This document shows positions 7,836 through 16,622 of a DNA stretch of 64,000 nt, in pieces. The translations under genes were made by a program, and so were the position numbers. Each line of letters opens with the position of its first letter. Position 1 is the first letter of the stretch. The DNA is from Kitasatospora sp. NBC_00240 (lineage in GTDB: Bacteria; Actinomycetota; Actinomycetes; Streptomycetales; Streptomycetaceae). Where the stretch lies: contig NZ_JAPEMU010000001.1 of the NCBI RefSeq assembly GCF_026342405.1, positions 8,866,001 through 8,930,000 on the forward strand. The letters run 5' to 3'. The notes beneath the pieces were generated by a model. The model saw only the letters and a program-made list of their open reading frames with translations, was not told the origin of the DNA and made no database searches.

Positions 7836-8954
7836 ATGCCCGTGGGACCCTTCACACTCGCGGAGGTCGAGCGCGAAGCGCGTGCCCGACTGCCCGCCGA
7901 GGTCTGGGACTTCATCCAGGGCGGCAGCGGATCGGAACGGACCCTGGCAGCCAACCTCGCCCAGTTCGGCCGCCACGCCCTGCGCCCCCGGACGCTGGTC
8001 GACGTCTCGGCCTGCGACACCCGTCTCAACCTGCTGGGATCGGCCCTGGACGTACCGATCGGTGTCGCGCCGATGGCCTACCACCGGCTGGTCGACGAGG
8101 AGGGGGAGACCGCGACGGCGCGCGCGGCGGGCCGGGCCGGCGCGCTGCTGATCGCCGGGATCTTCGCCAGCCGCACCCTGGAGGAGATCGCGGCCGCCGC
8201 CACCGGCCCGCTCTGGCTGCAGCTCTACTGGCTGCGCCGCCGCGACGCGCTGGCCGCGCTGGTCGAGCGCGCCGAGCAGGCCGGCTACCGGGCTCTGGTG
8301 CTGACCGTGGACGCGCCCCGGGTCGGCCGCCGGCTGCGGGACGCCCGCAACGGCTTCGCCGTTCCTGCGGACATCCGCGCCGTCAACCTGGACCCCGGCC
8401 TGATGGCCGCCAGCCACCGGAGCGCCGCCGGCGCCTCCGGTATCGAGGCGCACGCCAGGGAGCAGTTCGACCCGGCGCTGAGCTGGTCGGACCTGGCCTG
8501 GCTGCGGGAGCGCAGCAGCCTGCCGCTCGTCCTGAAGGGGATCCTCACCGCGGAGGACGCCCGGCTGGCGGCCGAGCACGGGGTGGCGGCCGTCGTGGTC
8601 TCCAACCACGGCGGGCGGCAACTGGACGGCGCCCTGCCGAGCCTGGCCGCCCTGCCGGAGGTGGTGGCCGCCCTGCCGCCGGGGATCCCGGCCCTGGTCG
8701 ACGGCGGGGTGCGCACCGGTACGGACGTCGCCGTGGCGCTGGCCCTCGGCGCCCGCGCCGTGCTGGTCGGCCGTCCGGTCCTCTGGGGGCTGGCCGCCGG
8801 CGGCGAGGCCGGGGTCGACCAGGTGCTGGGCCTGCTGCGGAGCGAACTCGAGGACGCCATGGCCCTGCTGGGACGCCCCGGGCTGCGCGACCTGGATCCG
8901 GGCGCCCTGGCGCCCTGGCCGGGGGCGCGGGTCGGCAGCGGCCTCGCCGGGTAG
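7836..8954 (+). CDS. hmo: FMN-dependent alpha-hydroxy-acid oxidase, 4-hydroxymandelate oxidase-like
   Basis: Oxidises a 2-hydroxy acid to the 2-keto acid; in Hpg biosynthesis this is 4-hydroxymandelate to 4-hydroxybenzoylformate. The protein has 372 residues and spans one TIM-barrel FMN domain. The family signature SNHGGRQ is intact (catalytic His258), with FMN-contacting Lys234 in LVLKGI and VDGGVRTG in the phosphate-binding region. The reading frame is open further upstream, but the ATG at 7836 after GAGGAAGCCCGAGG begins exactly at the family N-terminus (FTLAEVEREARARLP). It is the first gene of the rightward operon. The sequence alone cannot separate mandelate, hydroxymandelate and lactate oxidases; HmaS-like and HpgT-like genes in the same cluster decide the call. 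Confidence 0.85.
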   Translation: MPVGPFTLAEVEREARARLPAEVWDFIQGGSGSERTLAANLAQFGRHALRPRTLVDVSACDTRLNLLGSALDVPIGVAPMAYHRLVDEEGETATARAAGRAGALLIAGIFASRTLEEIAAAATGPLWLQLYWLRRRDALAALVERAEQAGYRALVLTVDAPRVGRRLRDARNGFAVPADIRAVNLDPGLMAASHRSAAGASGIEAHAREQFDPALSWSDLAWLRERSSLPLVLKGILTAEDARLAAEHGVAAVVVSNHGGRQLDGALPSLAALPEVVAALPPGIPALVDGGVRTGTDVAVALALGARAVLVGRPVLWGLAAGGEAGVDQVLGLLRSELEDAMALLGRPGLRDLDPGALAPWPGARVGSGLAG

Positions 8955-9127
8955 GACGCGCACGGCGCGCCCGATATCGAGCTGTACCAGTTCGCTTCCC
9001 AGCACGCCGCCGGGCGCCGCCCGACGGCCCGGAGATCGGACGGTGGTATGTCGGCGAACAATCTTTTCGACGGTTTGACATGAACGGTCATCGGCGCACC
9101 AAAGAAAGACAAGGCGGAGCAGCGGAC

Positions 9128-9901
9128 ATGACAAAAAAGGCCTCCTTTCCCGGCTGGGACTGGGACGATCCGGACGCTCTCGCGGTACTCCTCGACGACT
9201 TCAGCGGACAGGTCGCCAACTGCGGGAAGCTCGAACCGATCGCCTCCGGGCTGCCGCGCGACCGCGAGGAGTTCCTCGAACTCGGACTCACCGGCATCGA
9301 GTTCGCCGCCTTCCGGACGGCGCACCCGGCCGGCCTCGGCACCGACCTCGCCGCCCTGGGCAGCCCCGAGCTGACCAGCGAGCCCGGCATCCTGTACCGG
9401 GTGGACGACGACCGCGTCTTCACCCAGCTGGACATCTCCGAGCCGCTGCCCTTTGCCGACGGCAGCGTCGAGTGGGTCTACGCCGAGCACCTGATCGAGC
9501 ACGTCACGATGCCGGTGGCGGTCGGCTGGCTGCGCGAGGCCCGGCGGGTCCTGCGACCCGGCGGCGTCCTCCGGATCACCACCCCCGACCTGGCCCGCTA
9601 CCTGCGCGGCTACGCCGACGACGACGGCTTCCTGGCCCGGCACCGGCGGCGGCTCGGGATGCTGGGCTTCGGCCCGCCGATGCCGGCCCGGCCCGCCTTC
9701 CTGGTCAACCAGATCTTCCGCTACTACGGCCATCAGTGGATCTACGACCTGGACGAGCTGCGACACGTGCTCACCAGGGCCGGCTTCGAGGCCGGACAGG
9801 TCCGGGAGTGCGCCTACCGCCAAGGCGTGCGCCCCGACGTCGCCGACCTCGACACCGCCTTCCGCACCGACGAGACGATCTACGTCGAGGCCGACCGCTG
9901 A
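9128..9901 (+). CDS. SAM-methyltransferase-like protein lacking a clear motif I
   Basis: Protein of 257 residues with the second half of a class I methyltransferase fold: LDISEPLPFADGSVEWVYAE (motif II-III region), EHLIEH and RRVLRPGGVLRITTPDL. The glycine-rich SAM loop (E/DxGxG) that should precede it is not visible. The N-terminal 90 residues instead form an unfamiliar, partly acidic region. It may be a methyltransferase with a divergent cofactor site or a non-catalytic relative. The gene lies between hmo and a hydrolase gene in the same operon, with 173 bases to hmo and 92 to the hydrolase. A product-tailoring role, such as O- or N-methylation of an aryl amino acid, is only a guess. Confidence 0.6.
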   Translation: MTKKASFPGWDWDDPDALAVLLDDFSGQVANCGKLEPIASGLPRDREEFLELGLTGIEFAAFRTAHPAGLGTDLAALGSPELTSEPGILYRVDDDRVFTQLDISEPLPFADGSVEWVYAEHLIEHVTMPVAVGWLREARRVLRPGGVLRITTPDLARYLRGYADDDGFLARHRRRLGMLGFGPPMPARPAFLVNQIFRYYGHQWIYDLDELRHVLTRAGFEAGQVRECAYRQGVRPDVADLDTAFRTDETIYVEADR

Positions 9902-9993
9902 CCTCCCGGGGCCCCACAGCCCCGCCGCCGCACGGGACCGCCGTCCGACCCCCTACGCAACCGCGACTCCCCGCACAGACCGACGGGACACCC

Positions 9994-10929
9994 ATGCCAC
10001 TGCACCCCCAGGCCCAGGACCTGCGCGACCGCCGCGCGCGCTCCGGGGCGCCTCCCCTCTACACCCTGACCCTGGCCGAGGCCCGGGCCGCCGACCTGGC
10101 CGACATCCGGGCCGCCGCCGGCAACCCGGAGCCGGTCGCGGCGCTCGAGGAACACCGGATCGACGGGCCGGGCGGCCCGCTCGTGGTGCGGCTCCATCGG
10201 CCCTCGGCGCCGCCGGGACCGCTCCCCGGGCTGCTCTACCTGTTCGGCGGCGGCTGGACCCTCGGCTCGCCCGACACCTCCGACGCGATCTGCCGCCGGC
10301 TGACCAACACGGCCGGCTGCGTGACCGCCTCCGTCGGCTACCGGCTCGCACCCGAGCACCCCTTCCCCGCCGCCGTCCAGGACTGCCGGGCGGCCCTCCA
10401 GTGGCTCACCCGGTACGCCCCCGACCTGGGCGTCGACCCGGACCGGCTGGCCGTCGGCGGCGACAGTGCGGGCGGCAACCTCGCGGCCGCCGTCACCCTG
10501 CTCCGCCGCGACGAGGGCGGCCCCGCCCTGCGGCACCAACTGCTCGTCTACCCCAACACCGACCACCGGGCCGACACCGCCTCGCTGCGCGAGAACGACG
10601 ACCCGGCGCTCTTCAACCGCCGCTCGGTCCGCTGGTACTGGAACCACTACCTGGCGGACGCCGCCGACGGCGCCCACCCACTGGCCTCCCCGCTGCGCGC
10701 CGCCGACCTGGCGGGGCTGCCGCCGGCCACCGTGATCACCGCCGAGTACGACCCGCTGCGCGACGAGGGCGAGCGGTACGCCGAGGCGCTGCGGTCGGCC
10801 GGCGTACCGGTCGACCTCCGCCGCTACCAGGGGATGCCGCACGGCTTCTTCGCCATGGCCGGCGTCCTGGACGCCGCCCAGGAGGCGCAGCGCTACGCCG
10901 CCGAACGGCTGCGCGAGGCGTTCCGGTGA
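9994..10929 (+). CDS. Alpha/beta hydrolase, hormone-sensitive-lipase type
   Basis: Esterase-like enzyme of 311 residues. The oxyanion-hole motif is FGGGW (HGGGW in most relatives), the nucleophile elbow is GDSAGG, and the acid and base lie in EYDPLRDEGE and MPHGFF. All three catalytic residues are therefore present. The ATG at 9994 follows the methyltransferase-like gene by 92 bases, and the stop overlaps the GTG of the aminotransferase gene (GTGA). It could release a thioester-bound product, remove a protecting acyl group, or detoxify the product. No signal peptide is visible, so it should act in the cytoplasm. Confidence 0.85.
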   Translation: MPLHPQAQDLRDRRARSGAPPLYTLTLAEARAADLADIRAAAGNPEPVAALEEHRIDGPGGPLVVRLHRPSAPPGPLPGLLYLFGGGWTLGSPDTSDAICRRLTNTAGCVTASVGYRLAPEHPFPAAVQDCRAALQWLTRYAPDLGVDPDRLAVGGDSAGGNLAAAVTLLRRDEGGPALRHQLLVYPNTDHRADTASLRENDDPALFNRRSVRWYWNHYLADAADGAHPLASPLRAADLAGLPPATVITAEYDPLRDEGERYAEALRSAGVPVDLRRYQGMPHGFFAMAGVLDAAQEAQRYAAERLREAFR

Positions 10930-12392
10930 CGGCCGGGCCCGCCCGGGACACCGTCGTGGACACGGCCCGGGACGGCGGAGCCGGCCCCACCGGGCAGGTA
11001 CCACCCGCCGTCGCGCCGATCCCGCCGGCCACCACGGCGGACCCGTCCGCCGTCGCGCCGATCCCGCCCGCCTCTGCCCCGGACCCGTCCGCCGTCGCGC
11101 CGATCCCGCTGACCGAGCTGCACGGCTCGCTCTCCGACCCGCTGCTCGACGCGATGACCTTCCTCAACGAAGTCACCGAGCGCTACCCCGACGCCGTCTC
11201 CTTCGCCCCGGGACGCCCCTACGAGGGCTTCTTCGAGCCCGAGCAGGTGCACGGCCACCTGGACGCCTACCTCGCCCACCTGGCCGAGCGGGGGCTGAGC
11301 CGCGACGCCGTCCGCACCACCCTGTTCCAGTACGGGCCGACCAAGGGCATCATCGCCGACCTGGTGGCCCGCACGCTGGCCAACGACGAGGGTCTCGACG
11401 TGCCGGCGGAGTCCCTGGTCCTCACAGTCGGCGCCCAGGAGGGCATGCTGCTGGTGCTCCGGGCGCTCTGCGCCGACCAGGACGACGTCCTGCTGGTCAG
11501 CTCGCCCTGCTATGTCGGCGTCACCGGCGCCGCGCGGCTGCTCGGCCTCAGCACCGTGCCGGTGCCGGAGGGGCCGGAGCACGGCCCCGATCCGGACGCC
11601 GTCGCCGCGGCCGCCCGCGACGTCCGGGCGGCGGGCCGGCGGCCCCGGGCGCTCTACGTCGTCCCCGACTTCGCCAACCCCTCGGGGGCCAGCATGCCCA
11701 CACCGGCCCGCGCCAGGCTGCTCGAGGTGGCGGCCGCCGAGGGCCTGCTGGTGGTGGAGGACAACCCGTACGGCTTCTTCACCCGCGAACCGGGGGCCAG
11801 GCCCACGCTCAAGGCGCTCGACCGGCGCCGGCAGGTCGTCTACCTGGGCTCCTTCGCCAAGACCTGCTTCCCCGGGGCCCGGCTCGGCTATGTGGTCGCC
11901 GACCAGCAGGTGTCCGGGCCGGGCGGGCGGCTGTCGCTGCTGGCCGACGAGCTGGCCAAGCTGAAGAGTATGACGACGGTCAACACGCCCGCCCTCAGCC
12001 AGGCCGTCATCGGTGGCATGCTGCTGCGCAACGACTGCCGGTTGCGCAAGGCCAACGCCCCGGCCACCGCCTTCTACGCGGCGAATCTGGGCACCCTGCT
12101 GCGCGAGCTCGAACGGCACTTCCCGGCGTCGGAGCGCACCCGGCTGGGACTGGACTGGAACCACCCGGAGGGCGGCTTCTTCGCCGTCCTGAGCGTGCCG
12201 TTCACGGCCGACGAGGCCGCGATGGAGCGCTGCGCCCGGGGCTACGGGGTGCTCTGGACGCCGATGGCGCCGTTCTACCCGGCGGGCGGCGGCGAACGCC
12301 GGCTGCGGCTGTCGATCAGCTCGCTCACCGAGCGCGAGATCGTGGCGGGCGTCGCCGGGCTGGCCCGTTTCGTCCGGGACGAGGCGCGGTAG
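10926..12392 (+). CDS. hpgT: 4-Hydroxyphenylglycine aminotransferase-like PLP enzyme (HpgT)
   Basis: Fold-type I PLP aminotransferase of 488 residues. The Schiff-base lysine is Lys312 in GSFAKTCFPGARLGY, the PLP-pairing aspartate lies in VVEDNPYG, and the N-terminal block ELHGSLSDPLLDAMTFLNEV is typical of HpgT proteins, as I remember them. It would transaminate 4-hydroxybenzoylformate to L-4-hydroxyphenylglycine using an amino acid donor such as tyrosine. Residues 25-62 are an extra segment with three copies of an AVAPIP-type repeat, so the true start could be an internal one near ELHGSL. The gene overlaps the hydrolase gene by four bases and ends the rightward operon, just before a strong hairpin terminator. 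Confidence 0.85.
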   Translation: MTAGPARDTVVDTARDGGAGPTGQVPPAVAPIPPATTADPSAVAPIPPASAPDPSAVAPIPLTELHGSLSDPLLDAMTFLNEVTERYPDAVSFAPGRPYEGFFEPEQVHGHLDAYLAHLAERGLSRDAVRTTLFQYGPTKGIIADLVARTLANDEGLDVPAESLVLTVGAQEGMLLVLRALCADQDDVLLVSSPCYVGVTGAARLLGLSTVPVPEGPEHGPDPDAVAAAARDVRAAGRRPRALYVVPDFANPSGASMPTPARARLLEVAAAEGLLVVEDNPYGFFTREPGARPTLKALDRRRQVVYLGSFAKTCFPGARLGYVVADQQVSGPGGRLSLLADELAKLKSMTTVNTPALSQAVIGGMLLRNDCRLRKANAPATAFYAANLGTLLRELERHFPASERTRLGLDWNHPEGGFFAVLSVPFTADEAAMERCARGYGVLWTPMAPFYPAGGGERRLRLSISSLTEREIVAGVAGLARFVRDEAR

Positions 12393-12417
12393 GGCCGCCG
12401 GCCTGGGGTGGAACGCG

Positions 12418-12465
12418 GAAGAGGGGCCCTGCCCCGCTCGTGAGAGCGGGGCAGGGCCCCTCTTC
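12418..12465. terminator. Strong bidirectional terminator hairpin
   Basis: A perfect 22-base-pair stem (12418-12439 with 12444-12465) closes a GTGA loop. It lies between the convergent hpgT and rpf-type genes and can terminate both strands. Confidence 0.9.
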
Positions 12466-12486
12466 GGCTGCCGCCGGGGGTGTTGC

Positions 12487-12879
12487 TTACTTGGTGAGGC
12501 CCGCCTTGACGGAGCAGACGGGCCAGGCGCCGGGGCCCTGGGCGGCGAGGACCTTCTCGCCGACGGCGATCTGCTGGGCCTTGGTGGCCTGGTGGGCCTG
12601 CGGGGCGTAGGCGGTGCCGCCGAACGCCGCCCAGGTGGAGGAGGTGAACTGCAGGCCGCCGTAGAAGCCGTTGCCGGTGTTGATCGCCCAGTTGCCGGTC
12701 GCCTCGCACTGCGCGACCTTGTCCCAGGTCGACGCCGGCGCGGCGGAGGCGGAGGTGGCCGTGACGAGGCCTGCCACCGGCAGGGCCAGCACGGCGCCCG
12801 CCATCAGAGCCGTCCGCACGCGGTTGCGCTTGACGGCGGTCTTGGTGGTGGCAGCGGCGGTCTCGTTACGGAAGGTCAT
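12487..12879 (-). CDS. Secreted Rpf-type transglycosylase
   Basis: Resuscitation-promoting-factor-like muralytic protein of 130 residues. A signal peptide covers roughly residues 1-47 (basic start, hydrophobic LMAGAVLALPVAGLVTA, cleavage near ASAAPA). The mature part is one Rpf domain with the catalytic glutamate in AQCEATGNW (Glu59), the FYGGLQFTSSTW core and a C-terminal cysteine that can pair with Cys58. It would cleave peptidoglycan glycan strands outside the cell and act in germination or wall turnover. No LysM or anchoring domain is present. GAGAGG lies before the ATG. Its presence between biosynthetic genes looks incidental; it is flanked by terminators on both sides. Confidence 0.92.
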   Translation of the reverse strand: MTFRNETAAATTKTAVKRNRVRTALMAGAVLALPVAGLVTATSASAAPASTWDKVAQCEATGNWAINTGNGFYGGLQFTSSTWAAFGGTAYAPQAHQATKAQQIAVGEKVLAAQGPGAWPVCSVKAGLTK

Positions 12880-13325
12880 GTATATCCTCTCGGGCGCCCT
12901 GGCACGGGCAGGTGTGAGCAGGCCCGGCAGGGCCCGTTCGGTACTTGGGGGGAGTGCGACGGCGGTGCTCCCGGCCGAGTGGCCGTTGTGCTCGCCGCAC
13001 TGGTTTCGAAGTTACGGACCTCAAGTGCCCGCATCAAGGTTTCGAAGGAAAGACCCAGCTCAGAGCGTTGTTACCGGCGGTATTCGGGCGTTCGGTGCCC
13101 CGAGTTCTCGGGGTTTGCGGCTCTCCGGACGGCCTCGATGTGGCCCCCGTCACCGGCCGGGGCGGGTGACCTCGGCCACATTGTCGACCGAGCGTGACCC
13201 GGCGTGGACGGACCGCCGAAGCTCGGGGCCCCGGGCCGGGCCGCCGGAATGGCCCAGGTCACATCGCGGTCCGAGGATGCGGATTCCGGGCCCGCCGGCC
13301 CTGCTCGCGCGCGGTCGCAGCACGT
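12880..13325. other. Non-coding region upstream of the rpf-type gene
   Basis: I see no gene in this 446-base stretch. It holds the leftward promoter and leader of the rpf-type gene. A direct repeat GGTTTCGAAG occurs at 13002-13011 and 13039-13048; each contains the palindrome TTCGAA and could be a regulator site. I looked for a c-di-AMP (ydaO-type) riboswitch, known before some Streptomyces rpf genes, and did not recognise one. Confidence 0.6.
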
Positions 13326-13365
13326 CCGGACGGGCCCCGACGTCGGTCCGTCGGGGCCCGTCCGG
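13326..13365. terminator. Terminator after the ABC exporter operon
   Basis: A perfect 17-base-pair G+C stem (13326-13342 with 13349-13365) closes a TCGGTC loop, 30 bases beyond the stop of the ABC permease gene. Confidence 0.85.
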
Positions 13366-13394
13366 GCTGTGCGCGGGCTGTCGGGACCGTCCGG

Positions 13395-14159
13395 TCACCG
13401 CACCCGGGAGGAGAACAGTCGGGCCGACCAGAACACGGCGGCCACCGTCATGGCGGCCACGATCAGCAGGCTCTGCCACACCGCGCTGTCGTCGAGGTGC
13501 CCGGAGAACAGCGCGCGCATCCCTTCGACGGCCCAGTAGAAGGGGTTCCAGTGGGCGGCCGCCTGCAGCCAGTGCGGCGCCAGGGTCAACGGCAGCAGCA
13601 CTCCGGAGAGCAGGGCGATCGGCTGCGCGATGGTGTTGACCACCGGGGCCAGCGCCGAGTCGCTCGGCACCAGCAGGGCGATGCCGTACGAGATGGCTGA
13701 GGTCATCAGGGCCAGCAGGGCCATCAGCAGGTAGGCGAGCAGCAGGTCCAGCGGGCGGACCTGGAGCCCGAAGGGCAGGGCGAGCAAGGTGATGATGACC
13801 GCCTGCACCAGCAGGGCCACCACCTCCCGCAGGGCCCGGCCGAGCAGCAGGGCCAGCCGGCTCACCGGGGTGACCCGGGAGCGTTCGATGATTCCGGCGC
13901 GCAGCTCGCCGAGCAGGCTGAAACCGGTGAACAGGCCGCCGAAGATGACCAGCACGGCCAGCAGGCCGGGGACGTAGATCTGGTAGGTCTCGGCGTAGGT
14001 GGTCGCTCCCATCGGGGCGAACACCGGCTTGAGCAGCGGGGCGAACAGCAGCAGGTAGAAGAGCGGCTGGATGACCCCGACGGCGATCCAGACCGGGGTG
14101 CGGGCCATCAGCAGCAGTTGCCGCTGGAAGACCAGCCAGGTGTCGCGGGCGAGCTTCAA
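13395..14159 (-). CDS. ABC-2 type transporter permease (DrrB-like)
   Basis: Membrane subunit of a drug/natural-product exporter, about 254 residues, with six predicted membrane segments in the ABC-2 pattern. The central LGELRAGIIERSRVTPVSR loop is the conserved cytoplasmic signature of DrrB-like proteins. No in-frame ATG lies near the N-terminus. TTG at 14159, after a purine-rich AGGCAGGGA, gives the usual family length; a longer form would add an Arg/Ser-rich tail. The ATPase gene lies 195 bases upstream on the same strand, an unusually large gap for such a pair. It probably exports the product of this cluster and may give self-resistance. Confidence 0.88.
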   Translation of the reverse strand: MKLARDTWLVFQRQLLLMARTPVWIAVGVIQPLFYLLLFAPLLKPVFAPMGATTYAETYQIYVPGLLAVLVIFGGLFTGFSLLGELRAGIIERSRVTPVSRLALLLGRALREVVALLVQAVIITLLALPFGLQVRPLDLLLAYLLMALLALMTSAISYGIALLVPSDSALAPVVNTIAQPIALLSGVLLPLTLAPHWLQAAAHWNPFYWAVEGMRALFSGHLDDSAVWQSLLIVAAMTVAAVFWSARLFSSRVR

Positions 14160-14354
14160 CGATGTCCCTGCCTCGATTGGGCTGTTGGGCTGTCGTGCGA
14201 TGGGGTTTCGCGCGGTACGGCTTTCGGCGCGGTCGACTCCCCGCCGGCCGGACATGTCCGGGCACGGCGGGCCGACCGGGAAGCGGGGCGCGCAGGCGCA
14301 GGCACGGCGGGGCGGCGGCCTCCGAGGGCCGTCCCGACCCGCCGGGTGCCGGTG

Positions 14355-15329
14355 TCAGTCCTGCTTGAGCGACCGTCCGGTCCGGGCCAGGAACACGTCG
14401 TCCAGGCTGGGCCGTTGGAGCTGGACGGTGCCGGGCGCCAGGCCCGCGCCCTCCAGCGTCCGCAGCAGCTGCGGGATCGCGGCCGCGCCGTTCTCCACGT
14501 AGAGCCGCAGGCCGTCCTCACCCTGGAGTTCGAGCCGGTGCAGATAGGGCTCGGCGCGCAGTGCGTCGGCGGCCCGCTGGGACCGGTCGGCCGTGCCGTC
14601 GCGGAGTTCGAGGCCGACCAGGACCACGTCCCCCGCGATCTCGCGCTTCAGCTCCTCGGGTGTGCCCTCGGCCACCGTCCCGCCGTGGTCGATGATCGCG
14701 ATCCGGTCGCAGAGGGCGTCGGCCTCGTCCAGGTAGTGGGTGGTCACGAAGACGGTCATGCCCTCGGTGCGCAGGCGCCGGATCTCGTCCCAGACCTGGC
14801 TGCGGCTGGGCGGGTCGAGGCCCACCGTCGGCTCGTCCAGGAAGAGCACGTCGGGCCCGTGGATCACCCCGAGGGCGATGTCGAGCCGGCGGCGCTGACC
14901 GCCGGAGTAGCTGCTGCAGGGGCGGTCGGCGAACTCGGTGAGGTCGAAGGACTTCACCGCGTCCTCGGTCCGCTGCCGGGCATCGCCCTTGCCGATGCCG
15001 TACATCCGCGCCTGCAGCACCAACTCCTCGCGGGCGCTGACGGCGTCGGCGGTGCCGCCGCCCTGGGCGACGTAGCCGATCCGGCGGCGGACCTCACCGG
15101 GGTCGGTGAGCAGATCCGCGCCGGCGATCCGGGCGGCGCCGCCGTCCGGCCTGATCAGGGTGGCGAGCATGCGGAGCGTGGTCGTCTTCCCGGCGCCGTT
15201 GGGGCCGAGGAAACCGAAGATCTCACCTGCCGCCACCGAGAGGTCGATGCCGCGGACGGCGTCCACGGTGGCGGCCTTGCTGCGTTTCCGGGACGGGTAG
15301 GACTTACGCAGTCCCTTGGTCTCGATCAA
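14355..15329 (-). CDS. ABC transporter ATP-binding protein (DrrA-like)
   Basis: Nucleotide-binding subunit of a DrrAB-type exporter, about 324 residues. Walker A is GPNGAGKTTT, the signature is YSGGQRRRLD, Walker B is VLFLDEPTVGLD and the switch histidine is in VTTHY. The C-terminal third is the DrrA-type regulatory extension ending in PSLDDVFLARTG. I chose TTG at 15329, which has GGGAG six bases upstream and starts at the domain (LIETKGLRKSYPS). GTG at 15365 is the alternative. A dre-like palindrome at 15417-15432 lies about 90 bases upstream, suggesting its own regulated promoter. Confidence 0.9.
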   Translation of the reverse strand: MIETKGLRKSYPSRKRSKAATVDAVRGIDLSVAAGEIFGFLGPNGAGKTTTLRMLATLIRPDGGAARIAGADLLTDPGEVRRRIGYVAQGGGTADAVSAREELVLQARMYGIGKGDARQRTEDAVKSFDLTEFADRPCSSYSGGQRRRLDIALGVIHGPDVLFLDEPTVGLDPPSRSQVWDEIRRLRTEGMTVFVTTHYLDEADALCDRIAIIDHGGTVAEGTPEELKREIAGDVVLVGLELRDGTADRSQRAADALRAEPYLHRLELQGEDGLRLYVENGAAAIPQLLRTLEGAGLAPGTVQLQRPSLDDVFLARTGRSLKQD

Positions 15330-15416
15330 CCAGAACTCCCGGGAGGGGATGGGTTGCCGGCGCACCTGGGGATTCGGTGCTGCGCGCCACCCTAGGGCTC
15401 CGGCACCGCCGAAAAC

Positions 15417-15432
15417 AATGGCCTAGACCATT
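15417..15432. promoter_or_regulatory. dre-like palindrome before the exporter genes
   Basis: AATGGCCTAGACCATT differs by one base from a TGGTCTAGACCA core and is palindromic at the outer arms (AATGG/CCATT). It overlaps the stop codon of the glycosyltransferase gene and precedes the ABC ATPase gene. Binding by DasR or a related GntR protein is an inference from the pattern. Confidence 0.45.
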
Positions 15433-16622
15433 GGAAAACGGGTTGATCGCGTCCCGCCACCTGCACCGACCGCGGCCAGCTCCTCCAGGTGGTCCGCCGC
15501 CCGGGCTGCCCCGCCGCCCGCCCGCAGGGCCGTACCCACCCGAACGGCCGCCTCCTGGTGCGCCGTTCCGTCCAGAACCGTGCCCAGAGCGGCCGCCAGC
15601 GCCTGGGGCGTGACCCGGGGGAACGACACCCGCAGGCCCGCGCCGGCCGCCACCAGCTGCGCCGCGACGAACGGCTGATCGTGCCGGATCGGCGCCGCCA
15701 CCATCGGAATTCCGTGCACCAGCGCCTCGCCGACGGTGTTCATCCCGCCGTGGCAGAGCACCGCGTCCAGTTGTCCACGGGCCATCAACTCCACTACCGG
15801 CGCCCGGTCCACGGCCACCGTCCCGGCGGGCAGTACGGCCGGCAGCAGCTCGCGCGGCGCGGCGACGACGGCCTGCACCCCCGGCCCGCACAGCTCCAGT
15901 GCCCGCGCCGCCCGGGCGTGGAAGTCCGCGCCGACGTCGCCGGCCAGGGTGCCCATGGTGACCAGGACTTTGCGGCGGCCCGGGTCCAGGCGCTCCCAGG
16001 GGAACCCGGGATCGGCCGGACGCTCCGACAGCACCGGCCCCACCAGGGCGAAATGCGCCGGGAAGACCGCCGGGCCGGTCAGCGCGGGCCCGGTCAGCGC
16101 CAGGACGAGATCCGGCGAGAAGCGTGGGTCGGTGAACTCCTCCGGCGGCAGGCCGGCCCGCTGCCAGAGGTCACCGAGCAGGCCACGCATCCACGCCTCG
16201 ACCTGCGGCAACGCCCTCAGCGGGCGGCCCAGTTCCATCGCGCCGGGCGCCAGACTGGCCCAGCGCAGGCCGTGCCGGTGGGCGGCCAGCGCCCCCGCAG
16301 GGGTGTGCTGATCGACGAGCAGGACATCCGGCCGGAACGCCCGCACCACGCCGTCCAGCGGCTTCGCGGTGAACCGCGCGTACGGGACGATGAAGCCCTC
16401 CCAGAGCGAGCGCAGCGCGGCGAGGCCGTGCCCGCCCTGGGCCCGGAACAGCCGGCTGCCCGTCCCCAGCACCTGCTCGTCGGGTCCGAGCAGCGGCCGC
16501 AGGACGGCCTCCGAACCCGTCCAGGCGACCTCGTGGCCACGGGCGGTGAGCTCCCGCGCGATGCCGACGACCGGATTGACGTGCCCGGTCAGCGGGGGCA
16601 CCACCAGCAGGAACCGGCTCAT
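15423..16622 (-). CDS. Glycosyltransferase, GT1/MGT family
   Basis: UDP/dTDP-sugar-dependent glycosyltransferase of 399 residues in the GT-B fold. The N-terminal acceptor domain starts MSRFLLVVPPLTGHVNPVVG, and the C-terminal donor-binding motif is LCHGGMNTVGEALVHGIPMV followed by PIRHDQPFVAAQLV. The HGGxNT..E motif is complete, so it should be active. It would transfer a sugar, or possibly a cyclitol, to the cluster product in the cytoplasm. The start ATG overlaps the stop of the ACP-like gene upstream (ATGA). No deoxysugar genes are in the window, so the donor is probably a common nucleotide sugar or is supplied from elsewhere. Confidence 0.88.
   Translation of the reverse strand: MSRFLLVVPPLTGHVNPVVGIARELTARGHEVAWTGSEAVLRPLLGPDEQVLGTGSRLFRAQGGHGLAALRSLWEGFIVPYARFTAKPLDGVVRAFRPDVLLVDQHTPAGALAAHRHGLRWASLAPGAMELGRPLRALPQVEAWMRGLLGDLWQRAGLPPEEFTDPRFSPDLVLALTGPALTGPAVFPAHFALVGPVLSERPADPGFPWERLDPGRRKVLVTMGTLAGDVGADFHARAARALELCGPGVQAVVAAPRELLPAVLPAGTVAVDRAPVVELMARGQLDAVLCHGGMNTVGEALVHGIPMVAAPIRHDQPFVAAQLVAAGAGLRVSFPRVTPQALAAALGTVLDGTAHQEAAVRVGTALRAGGGAARAADHLEELAAVGAGGGTRSTRFPMV

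Noticed and set aside
7653..9134. Extension of the ligase 2 frame upstream through the hmo gene
   Set aside because: The ANL domain begins near 7650, and the extension is antisense to the well-supported FMN oxidase gene.
12880..13200. c-di-AMP (ydaO-type) riboswitch before the rpf-type gene
   Set aside because: I looked for the conserved core on the minus strand and did not find it.
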